From Gp13-AA77 sp035946735 (GTDB taxonomy: Bacteria; Acidobacteriota; Terriglobia; UBA7540): a stretch of DNA of 64,000 nt. Where the stretch lies: the NCBI GenBank assembly GCA_035946735.1, contig DASYYZ010000033.1:27894-91893 (forward strand). Reading direction: 5' to 3'. Of this stretch, positions 1 through 8,916 are shown one piece after another. Positions within the stretch are counted from its first letter, which is position 1. Each line of letters opens with the position of its first letter. Position numbers and translations under genes: made by a program. The notes under the pieces were generated by a model. That model was not told where the DNA came from, did no database searches, and worked only from the letters and a program-made list of their open reading frames with translations.

Positions 1-1695
1 TGGGCGTGGGCTGCGATGCGCGCGGTGGACTATTTATGCAAGCTGCCGGAAGTCGATCCCGCCAGAATAGGAATCACCGGCCACTCCCGAAACAGCAAGC
101 AGGCGCTGCTGGCAGCCGCATTCGACGAGCGGATCGGGGCGGTGGTAGCTTCGAGCGGCACTAGCGGGGAGTGCCTCCCCTGGCGATACTGCACGCTGGA
201 TTTTTGGGGCACGGGCAGCATTGAGTCCATCACTGGAGGGCCCCACAACACCCACTGGTTTCATCCCCGGTTGCGCTACTTCGCCGGGAGAGAGGACAAG
301 CTACCGGTTGACCAGCATCAGCTCATGGCGCTGGTGGCTCCGCGCGGTCTCATGATGTATGCCGCGTACAGCGAGCATGAGGGCAACGCCTTCGGGTACG
401 AGCAGGCTTATCGCTCGGTGCTGAGAGTCTACCGGTTCCTAGGTCGCGAGGAAAACATACAGCTTCACTTGCGGTACGGCGAACATGATTTCATTCCCAA
501 TCACGTCGAGAACTACATCAACTTCTTTGATTCGGTCTTTGGCCGGCACAAGTACCCCAAATCTGAGACGTGGATTAACGGTTATACGTTCGAGGGCTGG
601 TTGGGCGCCAGTGGAGAACGGGTGGACCCCTTGCAGCATCCTCACCGGACCTTGGTAGATTTTGTGCCTACGGACCCTTCCGCCTGGTCCCTCCGGAAGG
701 AAGAGATCAAAAAGGGAATCCTTTGGGCGATGGGGAAAGAACCACTGGGCCTGCCTTTTGCCGGAGTGAGCAAGCTGCCTGCGCCCGAGGCACCCTACTG
801 GATTCACCCGCCTGACGACAGTCCGCTGGCGCTGCTCTTTCAACGACCCTTGAAGCGACCTCGAACGGGGTGGGCGATTGTTCCGTTCGGGGATGGGCTT
901 CGGGCCGATCTTTACTATCCGCTAGGCCCCGACGGCCAGACGAAGGCCGGCCCTCTGCCGGTGGTCATCTGGCTCCATGCGTATGCGTATGCGACGGGAT
1001 ACTCACGTTGGGTGAATGCGGCTTTCGATTCCCTCAGCCAAAACGGTTTTGCCATCCTGGCGTTTGACCAACTGGGTTTTGGTACGCGCGGGCCTGATGT
1101 GCACGATTTCTACCAGCAGTACCCCCAGTGGTCATTGCTGGGGAAAATGATCGCCGACGCGCGGGGTGCCATCGACGCGCTCTCTGCCGTCGATATCATC
1201 GACCACTCCCGAATCTATATGATCGGCTATGCGCTGGGCGGCAAGGTAGCGTTGGTGGCCGCAGCCCTTGACGAGCGGGTGAAGGCGGTGGCCTCGGTGT
1301 GCGGAATCGATCCGTTGCAACATACCGCGCCGGGAGATGGCACGGAAGGTGTCTTGCATTACTCGCACTTGCACGGATTGCTCCCCCGGCTTGGTTTTTT
1401 TGCGGGAGAGGAATCGAGGCTGCCCTTCGACTATGATCGAGTGTTGGCGCTGGTGGCGCCCCGGCCCGTGCTGATCGTGGCTCCAACCCTGGATCGATAC
1501 GTTCACGTCGAAACGGTGCGGAGTGAGGTCGAGCAAGCGAGGAAAGTTTACGAGCTTTTGGGGCAGAGCGAGGCGCTGCGGCTGGAGGCCCCAGTCGATT
1601 TCAATCGCTTTATGGCGGATCGGCAGGAACAAGTCATCAACTGGATCACACGGCAAGCACGAACCGGGAACAAGCTAACCGTCCACGCCAGTTGA
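1..1695 (+). CDS. Tandem alpha/beta-hydrolase (dienelactone hydrolase / acetylxylan-esterase-like), 5' partial
   Basis: The frame is open to the left edge (five codons precede the first visible ATG at 16), so the N-terminus lies outside the window. Two alpha/beta-hydrolase domains sit in tandem. The first has a nucleophile elbow GHSRNSK (Ser codon 85-87) followed by a DERI segment, as in glucuronoyl/acetylxylan-type esterases. It is followed by YGEHDF, which may supply the His. The second domain starts near residue 265 (numbered from the ATG at 16) and has the matching elbow GYALGG, in which Ala (codon 1231-1233) replaces the usual Ser; the DERV segment follows at the same spacing. By family, such proteins de-esterify plant polysaccharides in the envelope; the substrate is not known here. 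A Tat-type mannonate dehydratase follows 23 bp downstream, suggesting a hexuronate-related operon (inference). Confidence 0.8.
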   Translation, partial: WAWAAMRAVDYLCKLPEVDPARIGITGHSRNSKQALLAAAFDERIGAVVASSGTSGECLPWRYCTLDFWGTGSIESITGGPHNTHWFHPRLRYFAGREDKLPVDQHQLMALVAPRGLMMYAAYSEHEGNAFGYEQAYRSVLRVYRFLGREENIQLHLRYGEHDFIPNHVENYINFFDSVFGRHKYPKSETWINGYTFEGWLGASGERVDPLQHPHRTLVDFVPTDPSAWSLRKEEIKKGILWAMGKEPLGLPFAGVSKLPAPEAPYWIHPPDDSPLALLFQRPLKRPRTGWAIVPFGDGLRADLYYPLGPDGQTKAGPLPVVIWLHAYAYATGYSRWVNAAFDSLSQNGFAILAFDQLGFGTRGPDVHDFYQQYPQWSLLGKMIADARGAIDALSAVDIIDHSRIYMIGYALGGKVALVAAALDERVKAVASVCGIDPLQHTAPGDGTEGVLHYSHLHGLLPRLGFFAGEESRLPFDYDRVLALVAPRPVLIVAPTLDRYVHVETVRSEVEQARKVYELLGQSEALRLEAPVDFNRFMADRQEQVINWITRQARTGNKLTVHAS

Positions 1696-1718
1696 CATGG
1701 ACAGAGAGGGTGCAATCC

Positions 1719-2858
1719 ATGAGTGGCAGCTTGTCACGACGAGAGATGATGAAGGCTGCTGCCGAGACAGCGGTATTCGCGCCCCTGGCCCATGGGGCGG
1801 GCATCTGCGCGTTGCGAGCTGAAAATCCCGGAACGCCCAAGATCTGCTTAGAAATAGGCGGTGGCAGCCTCGCGGCCGGCAACGCGGGCGAGGCCGGCAT
1901 ACGGCGGGTGAAGCAGCTTGGCGTGGATCATGTGCTGATGGGCGGTCCCCCGATTCCGTGGCAAGAAGAGCAAATCCGATCGATTATGAACCGCCTCAAG
2001 TCGGGAGGCTTGACCTTGGGAAACATGATGATCGCTGGTTTCCCGAAGACCTTATACGGAAGGCAGGGGCGCGACGAAGAGATCGACAAAGTGTTACAGT
2101 CCGTGCGCGCCGCCGGCCGGGCCGGCCTACCGGTGGTAGAGTACAACTTTTATGCCCACCGTCTGGTCGAGGGCTATTACGAGCGGAGTGGACGCGGCGG
2201 CGCTGGGCTGACGGCGTTCGATTACGACCGAGTGAAAGACCTAGTCCCTCTGCCTTCCGAGGGCGTTAACAGCCTGGACGAGATGTGGAGCAACATCACC
2301 TATTTCCTCAAGGCGGCCGTACCGGTGGCTGAGGAATCCGGGGTGCGCCTCGCCCTGCATCCCAACGATCCGCCCGCGCCGCTCAGTCGCGGCTCCGGCC
2401 AGATTATGGCGACGCTGGCAGGTTGGAAGCATCTCATCGAAATCGTCCCCAGTAAATCGAACGGCATCACATTTGACTGCGGCGTGACCCGGGAAATCGG
2501 AGAGGACCCCGTTGAGGTCTGCCGCTACTTCGGAGAACGAGACCGCATCAACCATGTGCACTTCCGGAACGTCCGGGTACAAGTTCCCAGCGAGAAGTAC
2601 ACCGAGGTCTTCATCGACGAGGGCCAAGTCCACATGTTTGCCGTCATGAAGGAACTCGTCCGGCAGAAGTATCCGCGTCTCGTGTACCCCGAGCATCCTC
2701 GCCGCCTCGATGCCGACCGCGATCAGCCGGGTTTCAAGTCGTACTATCCGGGGGGCGGCGGATACGCGGGTTTCGCCTACAATGTGGGCTACGCGCGGGC
2801 GATGCTGCAGGCAGCGATGGATAGCAAGTTGGAGTCGAAGGCGAAGCGCGTCTCTTGA
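1719..2858 (+). CDS. uxuA: Mannonate dehydratase family protein (UxuA-like) with Tat signal
   Basis: 379 residues. UxuA enzymes are TIM-barrel metalloenzymes that dehydrate D-mannonate to 2-keto-3-deoxygluconate in the glucuronate pathway. Family signatures visible are HPNDPP, GITFDCGV, HVHFRNV and YPEHPR, with His, Cys and Asp in metal-ligand positions. The N-terminus SLSRREMMKAA followed by a hydrophobic stretch looks like a Tat signal, which is unusual for a cytoplasmic pathway enzyme but common for acidobacterial sugar enzymes. I chose ATG 1719 because GAGAGGG lies about 8 bases upstream. A TTG at 1692 overlapping the previous stop is an alternative. A sugar isomerase of the same TIM-barrel superfamily is a less likely reading. 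Confidence 0.82.
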   Translation: MSGSLSRREMMKAAAETAVFAPLAHGAGICALRAENPGTPKICLEIGGGSLAAGNAGEAGIRRVKQLGVDHVLMGGPPIPWQEEQIRSIMNRLKSGGLTLGNMMIAGFPKTLYGRQGRDEEIDKVLQSVRAAGRAGLPVVEYNFYAHRLVEGYYERSGRGGAGLTAFDYDRVKDLVPLPSEGVNSLDEMWSNITYFLKAAVPVAEESGVRLALHPNDPPAPLSRGSGQIMATLAGWKHLIEIVPSKSNGITFDCGVTREIGEDPVEVCRYFGERDRINHVHFRNVRVQVPSEKYTEVFIDEGQVHMFAVMKELVRQKYPRLVYPEHPRRLDADRDQPGFKSYYPGGGGYAGFAYNVGYARAMLQAAMDSKLESKAKRVS

Positions 2859-3327
2859 ACGTTGGGAGCGCGGGCGTTCCGCCCCCTTTCGATTGTCTCA
2901 GCTCGAAGTTAGATTGGCAGTTGAGCTCGCCAACACGGCCGTGCCTCCAGTGCACTGGCAAGCATCGCGGGTGACCTCTGGCCGAGGCAATGTCGGATCC
3001 GCGGATCAGTAATGGGAAGTCGGCTTAGCGGCGCGGATGCGCGGAATCGTGCAACTTGAAGGATCATATCAGCGTAGCCGCTGCTCACTGGTTTCATCTG
3101 CACCTCTCCTGCCGGGGTAACCGCTTCAGACGCAGCGGTCTTCGTCCCCGGCCGGCGAGCACGTTCTGTTCATCAACTTAACCCTCGGCCTGAAGACTGT
3201 CTGCGCCACTCAACCTCGCAGGCGCACAAACGTGCCTCCTCGCTCCTGCTTGCAACACTTCCGAAAAACTCAGCAGCTCGGGGAAAGTCCATGAACGGTG
3301 TAGAGGGCCGGAATCGGGAGCACTAGC
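2859..3327. other. Intergenic region, nothing recognised
   Basis: About 470 bases between a rightward and a leftward gene. Short frames here have no recognisable family signature and no convincing ribosome site. No clear T-tailed hairpin was seen, although a convergent junction would be expected to carry a terminator. Confidence 0.4.
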
Positions 3328-5001
3328 CTACTCAGGCCGGACCTGGATGGTGCGCAAGAAGTCCTTCACTCTCTGCGCCCGTTCCTTACTCAGCTTTTCA
3401 AATCGCTTCGCTTGCTCGTCTCCTTTTGGATCCTGCGTGCGCTGATAGAGCACCATGAGATTCAAGTTGGCCGTGTAGTTGTCGGCGTTGATCTCAAGGG
3501 CTTTCTGCAAATCAGCGCGAGAAGTCCGATAGTCCTTCTGCTTAAGATGAACCAGGCCCATCTCCGCATAGGCGTCGGCATAATCGGGATAAGCCTTGAG
3601 CGCCAGGTGCAATTGCTCAATCGCTTGTTGGTAGTCGCCTTGATGGTTGGCGATTCGGCCGAGATAGTAGTGGGCGCCGGCGGTCGTCTCGGGATCGTTC
3701 GCCACCGTAGCAAGAATCTTCTCTGCGCGTTCATCGTCGTGGCTGATGAAATAGGCCGAGCCCAGAGCCAGGCGCCCGCGTGGATCGTGCGGCTTCAAGT
3801 CGCAATACTTCTGAAAATATTGAATCGCTTCGCCGGCGTCGTCTCGCTGCAGAATGACGGCTCCCAAGGCGTAATTGTAGTAGGCATTGTTCGCGTCCAT
3901 GCTCACAGCTTTCTTCAAGGCTTGATAGGCCTCTTCGGCCAGGTTCAGCTTTACACAAACCATTCCCCAGAAAAAATGGATCGCGGCATTCCGGGGTTCC
4001 AGTTCCCGCGCGTGCGCCAGGTATCCGAGCGCCCCCGTGTAGTCTTTTTGCGCGTCAGCCACCTGGGCGAGATCGAGCAGGAGCGGGGCCGAATCGGGCG
4101 GAAGTTGCGCCGCCGCATCAAGAGTGCTGCGAGCCTCCGTGAGCCGACCTTGGTCTTTGTAAAGCAGCCCGAGGCTGGTCAGGGAATTGGACGTCGCCAG
4201 GCTTCTTCGCTGCAGGGCGGCCAAGAGTTCTATTTCGATGGAACTGGCTTTATGCCGTTCCAGCAGCGGCAGGAGGCTCACAACGTCCGCCTCCTTCAAG
4301 CCGGGACTCTGTTTCATCCGGCCGGCCACGGCTTCGGCTTTCTGATTCTCCCCCGATCCGACATAATCCCCGCAAAGCACCGACAAGGCTTGAGGACGGC
4401 CTTGGGACGCGGACGGCAGTTTGGAAAGGTGCTGCAGGGACAGTGAATAGAGGCCCTTCTCCATCAAGAGGAATGCGCTTTGGTAAAGCGACTCGACATT
4501 GTCCGGCTCGAGTTTGAGCAGTCGCTCATAAACATCAATGGCTTTGTCGCGAGCGGCCGGCTGGCTGGCTGACTGCTGTTGGTAAAGGTGGCCAAGGTTC
4601 AGATAGGCGTCATCGGAGCGCGGAGCCAGCTCGATCGCCTTTTGGAAACTGGCTTCCGCCCCTGCGAAATCCTGAGTCTGCGCCTTGAGGACGCCATCAA
4701 GGTTGGAAAGGGTTGCATCTTGAGGGGATTGTTTCAGCAAGCCGGAAAGGACCGCTCTTGCGGACGCGGTGTCTCCTTGCTGAATGAGACTCTGGACCCG
4801 CCGAACGGATTCGGAGGACTGCTGAAGTTGTACTGGCGAAGGGGTTGAGATGCCCAACATCAGCAGCGGGATCGCTAGAGATATGATTGCGCTTGACTGG
4901 CTTGAACCACGTCCTGCGCACCTGCCGAGCTTCATCTCCACATTATCGAACACTATTGCGGCCGCGAGAGGCCAATGGTTGGCCTCTCGCGACATCCGCA
5001 T
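3328..5001 (-). CDS. Exported TPR repeat protein
   Basis: 557 residues. After a basic N-terminus and a hydrophobic segment (about residues 37-52) the whole chain is tetratricopeptide repeats. Examples are the ALELNP-like segments LAPRSDDAYLNLGHLY, AYPDYADAYAEMGLVH and INADNYTANLNLMVLY, about ten units in all. TPRs are protein-protein scaffolds, and no catalytic domain is visible. The start at 5001 is only 6 bases after the stop of the TonB receptor gene, so the two are probably co-transcribed and perhaps translationally coupled. An internal ATG at 4935 would put the hydrophobic segment closer to the N-terminus and could be the real start. A similar receptor-TPR pair occurs at 52953-57831. Confidence 0.8.
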   Translation of the reverse strand: MRMSREANHWPLAAAIVFDNVEMKLGRCAGRGSSQSSAIISLAIPLLMLGISTPSPVQLQQSSESVRRVQSLIQQGDTASARAVLSGLLKQSPQDATLSNLDGVLKAQTQDFAGAEASFQKAIELAPRSDDAYLNLGHLYQQQSASQPAARDKAIDVYERLLKLEPDNVESLYQSAFLLMEKGLYSLSLQHLSKLPSASQGRPQALSVLCGDYVGSGENQKAEAVAGRMKQSPGLKEADVVSLLPLLERHKASSIEIELLAALQRRSLATSNSLTSLGLLYKDQGRLTEARSTLDAAAQLPPDSAPLLLDLAQVADAQKDYTGALGYLAHARELEPRNAAIHFFWGMVCVKLNLAEEAYQALKKAVSMDANNAYYNYALGAVILQRDDAGEAIQYFQKYCDLKPHDPRGRLALGSAYFISHDDERAEKILATVANDPETTAGAHYYLGRIANHQGDYQQAIEQLHLALKAYPDYADAYAEMGLVHLKQKDYRTSRADLQKALEINADNYTANLNLMVLYQRTQDPKGDEQAKRFEKLSKERAQRVKDFLRTIQVRPE

Positions 5002-5007
5002 CCGCCG

Positions 5008-8000
5008 TCAGAAAGTGAATTTCACGCCCATCTGGATGTTACGAGGGTTGGAGACGCCTCCGTTCCAGTCTCCAAAGCTCGGACTCTGGACATCCGTCAC
5101 GAAGTTGTTGCCGAGAACGTGCCAGTTCCACATATTAAAGAACTCGAACCGGAGCTGTGCCCGAAGCCGCTCCGTGATCGCGATGTTGTCGGTAACTGCG
5201 AGGTCTTCGTTGTGATATCCGTAGCCGCGGACATTTGACACCGGAGCGCCGGCACCGGAGTTGAAGTTGAACGTACTGGTGGGCTGGAGTGAGCTTGCAC
5301 TAAACAGCGGATTGAGCCCGGAATTGGGGTCGTAGCCACTCTTGCTTACCGCGAACGGCTGGCTTCCCGGCAGGATTCCCGGATAGCAGCTCATGGCAAA
5401 CTGCGAAGGGATGTTGCAATAGCTCGAGGTAAATTCAAATGGGATTCCGTCCTGTAAGCGGAAGATTGTGCTGACTTGCCAGCCGCCGGCAAGCCGATTG
5501 GCGAGGCCTCCCTGATTCAGCCATCGACGTCCTCTGCCAAAAGGCAGGTCATAGGCAAAGGAAATGTTGGCCATCTGAGGCACATCGTTATGGGCGAGTC
5601 CGTAGTTGCGGTCTTTCTGGAACGGAGAAATGCCCTGATATTCAGTACTGGTCTGAACAAATTCGGTGGTGGTGAGCGTCTTGGACCACGTATAGTTGGC
5701 CAGCAGCCAGAGGCCGTGCGAAAAGCGCCGCTCCACCGCGAATTGCAAGGCGTCGTAGTTCGACCATCCGTGGTTCTCATTGTTTCCATAGATGTTTGAG
5801 CAGTACTGGGGAAAGGGAGTAAGAGCCTGAGCGACACTGGGAGGGCAAGCCTTCATCTGGCCTGCCCAACCCGTGTAAGGCTGGCTGACGCCGCTCACGG
5901 TGGCCTGGCTGGGTTGGAACTGATCGAAGAGCGCCGATCCCATCGATAGAAGCGAGGGATTCAAAGCGTTGATCGGGTCAATTTGCGAAAGCAGGCGGGA
6001 ACCGTGATTTCCTATGTACGCGGCTGTCACGTGAAGGTTGTCTTTGATCTGGTGCTCCACGGTCAAGTTCCACTGATAGGCCCGCGGCACTTCATCGCCA
6101 TCAAACGGCCGGTAGTTGGGCGCACCCTGACCGTTCAGAAAACTCTCATTGATGAAAGGTGGTTTTTGGAAGGTTTGTGGCACGCCATTCTGCAAAAGGA
6201 ACGCCGGCTGGATGCCACCCAGGCTGCTGCTGAATCCAACGGTCTCGTTAAATCCGTCGGTAGCGATGCCGGCGCCCCACCCCGGGTAGAAATTCTGCAT
6301 CATGAAAACGCCAAATCCGCCGCGAACCACGGTCTTGTTGTTGACGGCATAAGCGATGCCGATGCGCGGGCCAAAGGCCTTGTGATACAACTTTTCCGGG
6401 TACGCCGCGCCGAAGCTGGCGTTACCCCACTTGCTGCCCGCAAACACCAGCGCGCCTGGAAGGTTGCCGGCGCCAGGATCTGGCCTCGTCGGATCCAGGA
6501 ATGAAGTCTGATTCTTTGCCTCCTCCGAGGGCTGGTACAGGTCCCAGCGAAGCCCGTAATCAATGCTGAGCTTGTGAGTAGCCTTCCACGTGTCGCCGGC
6601 AAAGAAGCCGACGGATTTGGCCTGCGGCCGGAAAGCACTGAGGGAATAATAAGTGACCGAGGCCGAACCAACGGTCCCCAGCAGGAAACTGGCATAAGAG
6701 TTCCCGCTCGGTGTCGGATAGTCAAGAAGACCGGTATTGAGGTCGGAGAAGTTAAACGTTCCGGAACCATTGGCGGTGGTCTGGGTGGGGTAAGCGAGGT
6801 TGCGGTATTCGCCGCCGAATTCAATCGTGTGACTTCCCTTCACCCAAGTGGCCATGTCATTGACGATCCAGGTGGGCCGGGTGGAGAGGAGATCCGCATT
6901 TCCACCGTAGGAGGAAATGCCGTCACCGAAATTGAGGCTCGACTCGTGCTTGTGATCGTAGACGCCGGCTATTTGAGGAACTTTGCTGACGTAGGGGTCG
7001 GACGAATTGTATTCCTCGGTCAGCAAGTCAAGATAGCCGATCGCGAAATGGTTCAGCAAGGTCGGTTTGAAGGTGTGATCGTAGTTGAGCCGCTCCACCT
7101 CGCTATAGTTCGGAATGCGCGTGTTGTTCGTGTCGATTTGGGGCGGCAGCGCAAACTGTGTAAATGGAAGGGTGCCGCGATAGTGCCAGGTCACCAGAAG
7201 GTGGTCCTTGTCGCCGATATACTGGTCACCCCGAACGTCCCATTGGTCGGTGTGCGCGTTCAGAGCGCTGGCCAGAGCGTTTGGAGACTCATAGTTGTTG
7301 GTAAGCCCCGGACGGTTCGGCATGGGCACATATTGCAGCCAGCCCGAAGCGAGAGAGCTCTGTAAGTCGGGATTGTTTTGCGGAATTACGTTGCCCGGGA
7401 ACTGCTGGCGCAGGTAGGGAAGGTTTGTGGTGGAGGCCGGTGCATTCGGGTTGTAATTCGCGTTGGTCGTGGTGGTCTCAGGGTCGAAGATGGGATAGGG
7501 CCATTCACTGAAGTCGCCTGTTCTCATCTTGGCGGTCGGCACCGTCAAAATCGGCTTGGTGGCGGCACCTTCAGAGCGATAGGCCTCAAAGTTAACGAAA
7601 AAGTAGCTCTTCTTGCGCCCCGACCAAAAAAGCGGAAGGTGCAAGGGCCCGCCGACGTAGCCGCCAAGGTCGTTCTCGATATCCTTTGGACGTTCTGCAA
7701 CGCCGAATTGGCGGGCATTGAAATCGGTGTTGCGATTGAACTCGTAGCCGCCGCCATGGAACTGATCCGTCCCGGCCTTGGTGCTGGCTACGGTAACGGC
7801 GGAGTTGGTGGCGCCGTACTGCGGATCATAGTTCGAGGTCAGCAGGCTGATCTCGCCCACTGCATCCGGGGAAATCGGGAAGTCGGCCGCGATCGCCACG
7901 GTACCGCTTTGGCTGAGAAGACCCTCAACCATGCTGACCCCGTCGAGAACGGCTTCGTCGGAGTCCTCTTCACCGCCATTGAATTCCGCATAGGCAGCGC

Positions 8001-8601
8001 CCTGGCCACCACCAATGGTGTTGACGCCTGGCATGATCACCAGAAAGTTGGCCGCCGATCGCTGCGCTCCCGCGACCTCGAGGGGCAAGGCCGTGATTTC
8101 CTGCGTACTGATTCCTTGCTGCACGACCGCATTCTGGAAATTGAGAGGCGAGGCGTTGGCGGAAACCTCAACCTTTTGACTTGCAGCCCCAAGCTTGAGC
8201 GCGATGGGAACGTTGGCGTTTTCGTTCAGGTGCAGGGAGAGTCCCTGCTGAACGAAGGTTTCAAAGCCTTGGGCAGTACACTGCAACTGATACGTTCCCT
8301 CGGGGAGATTCGGAAAGGAGAAGTTTCCGTCCGATCCGCTCGTGGCTGTCCTCACCGTCCCCGAGGTTCCAAGCGTCAGCGTCAACTGAGCGCCGGGAAC
8401 CATAGCACCGGTTTGATCAGTTACAGTGCCTGCAATGGTGGCATTAGAATTTTGAGCTAACAAGGGCGTAGCCCGCCACGCGAAGACGGCTACCACCAGA
8501 ACAAGTCCCAATACTGCCGGGTCCGCAATTCTTCTGAGTGCTCGAACCAAGCCCATTGGCGTAGTCCAAAGCTTACGCCCCGCTCTTTTCTGTCCAGCCA
8601 T
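5008..8601 (-). CDS. TonB-dependent receptor, Oar-like, with carboxypeptidase-regulatory-like N-domain
   Basis: 1197 residues. This is an outer-membrane active transporter for large substrates energised by TonB; its substrate is unknown. After a long basic signal region ending near LLAQ comes a CarboxypepD_reg/Cna-B-like fold (ATIAGTVTDQTGAMVPGA ... LPEGTYQLQCTAQGF). A plug region with LDGVSMVEG follows, then a roughly 900-residue beta barrel ending in GVKFTF, whose terminal Phe is the usual barrel-assembly signal. I moved the start to ATG 8601 because AAGGAG lies 8-9 bases upstream (complement of 8611-8616); a longer in-frame extension to 8643 exists. A TPR gene follows directly. The upstream AT-rich region holds a 10-bp inverted repeat that may be an operator. 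Confidence 0.9.
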   Translation of the reverse strand: MAGQKRAGRKLWTTPMGLVRALRRIADPAVLGLVLVVAVFAWRATPLLAQNSNATIAGTVTDQTGAMVPGAQLTLTLGTSGTVRTATSGSDGNFSFPNLPEGTYQLQCTAQGFETFVQQGLSLHLNENANVPIALKLGAASQKVEVSANASPLNFQNAVVQQGISTQEITALPLEVAGAQRSAANFLVIMPGVNTIGGGQGAAYAEFNGGEEDSDEAVLDGVSMVEGLLSQSGTVAIAADFPISPDAVGEISLLTSNYDPQYGATNSAVTVASTKAGTDQFHGGGYEFNRNTDFNARQFGVAERPKDIENDLGGYVGGPLHLPLFWSGRKKSYFFVNFEAYRSEGAATKPILTVPTAKMRTGDFSEWPYPIFDPETTTTNANYNPNAPASTTNLPYLRQQFPGNVIPQNNPDLQSSLASGWLQYVPMPNRPGLTNNYESPNALASALNAHTDQWDVRGDQYIGDKDHLLVTWHYRGTLPFTQFALPPQIDTNNTRIPNYSEVERLNYDHTFKPTLLNHFAIGYLDLLTEEYNSSDPYVSKVPQIAGVYDHKHESSLNFGDGISSYGGNADLLSTRPTWIVNDMATWVKGSHTIEFGGEYRNLAYPTQTTANGSGTFNFSDLNTGLLDYPTPSGNSYASFLLGTVGSASVTYYSLSAFRPQAKSVGFFAGDTWKATHKLSIDYGLRWDLYQPSEEAKNQTSFLDPTRPDPGAGNLPGALVFAGSKWGNASFGAAYPEKLYHKAFGPRIGIAYAVNNKTVVRGGFGVFMMQNFYPGWGAGIATDGFNETVGFSSSLGGIQPAFLLQNGVPQTFQKPPFINESFLNGQGAPNYRPFDGDEVPRAYQWNLTVEHQIKDNLHVTAAYIGNHGSRLLSQIDPINALNPSLLSMGSALFDQFQPSQATVSGVSQPYTGWAGQMKACPPSVAQALTPFPQYCSNIYGNNENHGWSNYDALQFAVERRFSHGLWLLANYTWSKTLTTTEFVQTSTEYQGISPFQKDRNYGLAHNDVPQMANISFAYDLPFGRGRRWLNQGGLANRLAGGWQVSTIFRLQDGIPFEFTSSYCNIPSQFAMSCYPGILPGSQPFAVSKSGYDPNSGLNPLFSASSLQPTSTFNFNSGAGAPVSNVRGYGYHNEDLAVTDNIAITERLRAQLRFEFFNMWNWHVLGNNFVTDVQSPSFGDWNGGVSNPRNIQMGVKFTF

Positions 8602-8643
8602 CGTTGTGCTCCTTCTCTCAAGACTCATTCGCATCGAAGACAC

Positions 8644-8687
8644 TATACGGCAAGTTGTTACGCTCGAATATCTTTATTTGTCGTATA
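8644..8687 (-). promoter_or_regulatory. Inverted repeat in the TonB-receptor promoter region
   Basis: The arms TATACGGCAA (8644-8653) and TTGTCGTATA (8678-8687) match at 9 of 10 paired positions across a 24-base AT-rich spacer. On the minus strand the proximal arm also contains TATAGT (complement of 8642-8647), a fair -10 box for the receptor gene that starts at 8601. A regulator binding both half-sites would cover the promoter. No regulator gene is adjacent. The rest of 8688-8916 shows nothing recognisable. Confidence 0.4.
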
Positions 8688-8916
8688 AGCTGCCCTCCAA
8701 CCTATTGCCTCAGGCGGCCGCCTACCCTCAACAACCCTTGCCATACAGCCCCCGAGTGGCTTCACAATCGCGGGCAGTACAACGAATAAGGCGCCAACTC
8801 AGCGGCGCCCGTCAGCGGGTCGCCGATCCCATTGTTGTGCGGCTGAGCGAGATGCTCGCATCCCTTGCGGATCGAGGGGCAGAACCTTTCGACCGGGCCA
8901 AGGGCCCTGCCGGACG

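Noticed and set aside
3412..4446. 344-codon plus-strand frame
   Set aside because: It lies entirely inside the minus-strand TPR gene, has no family signature and no ribosome site. It is a shadow frame caused by high GC.
7378..8460. 360-codon plus-strand frame opposite a TonB receptor
   Set aside because: No motif or start signal, and the opposite strand encodes an unambiguous CarboxypepD_reg/plug region.
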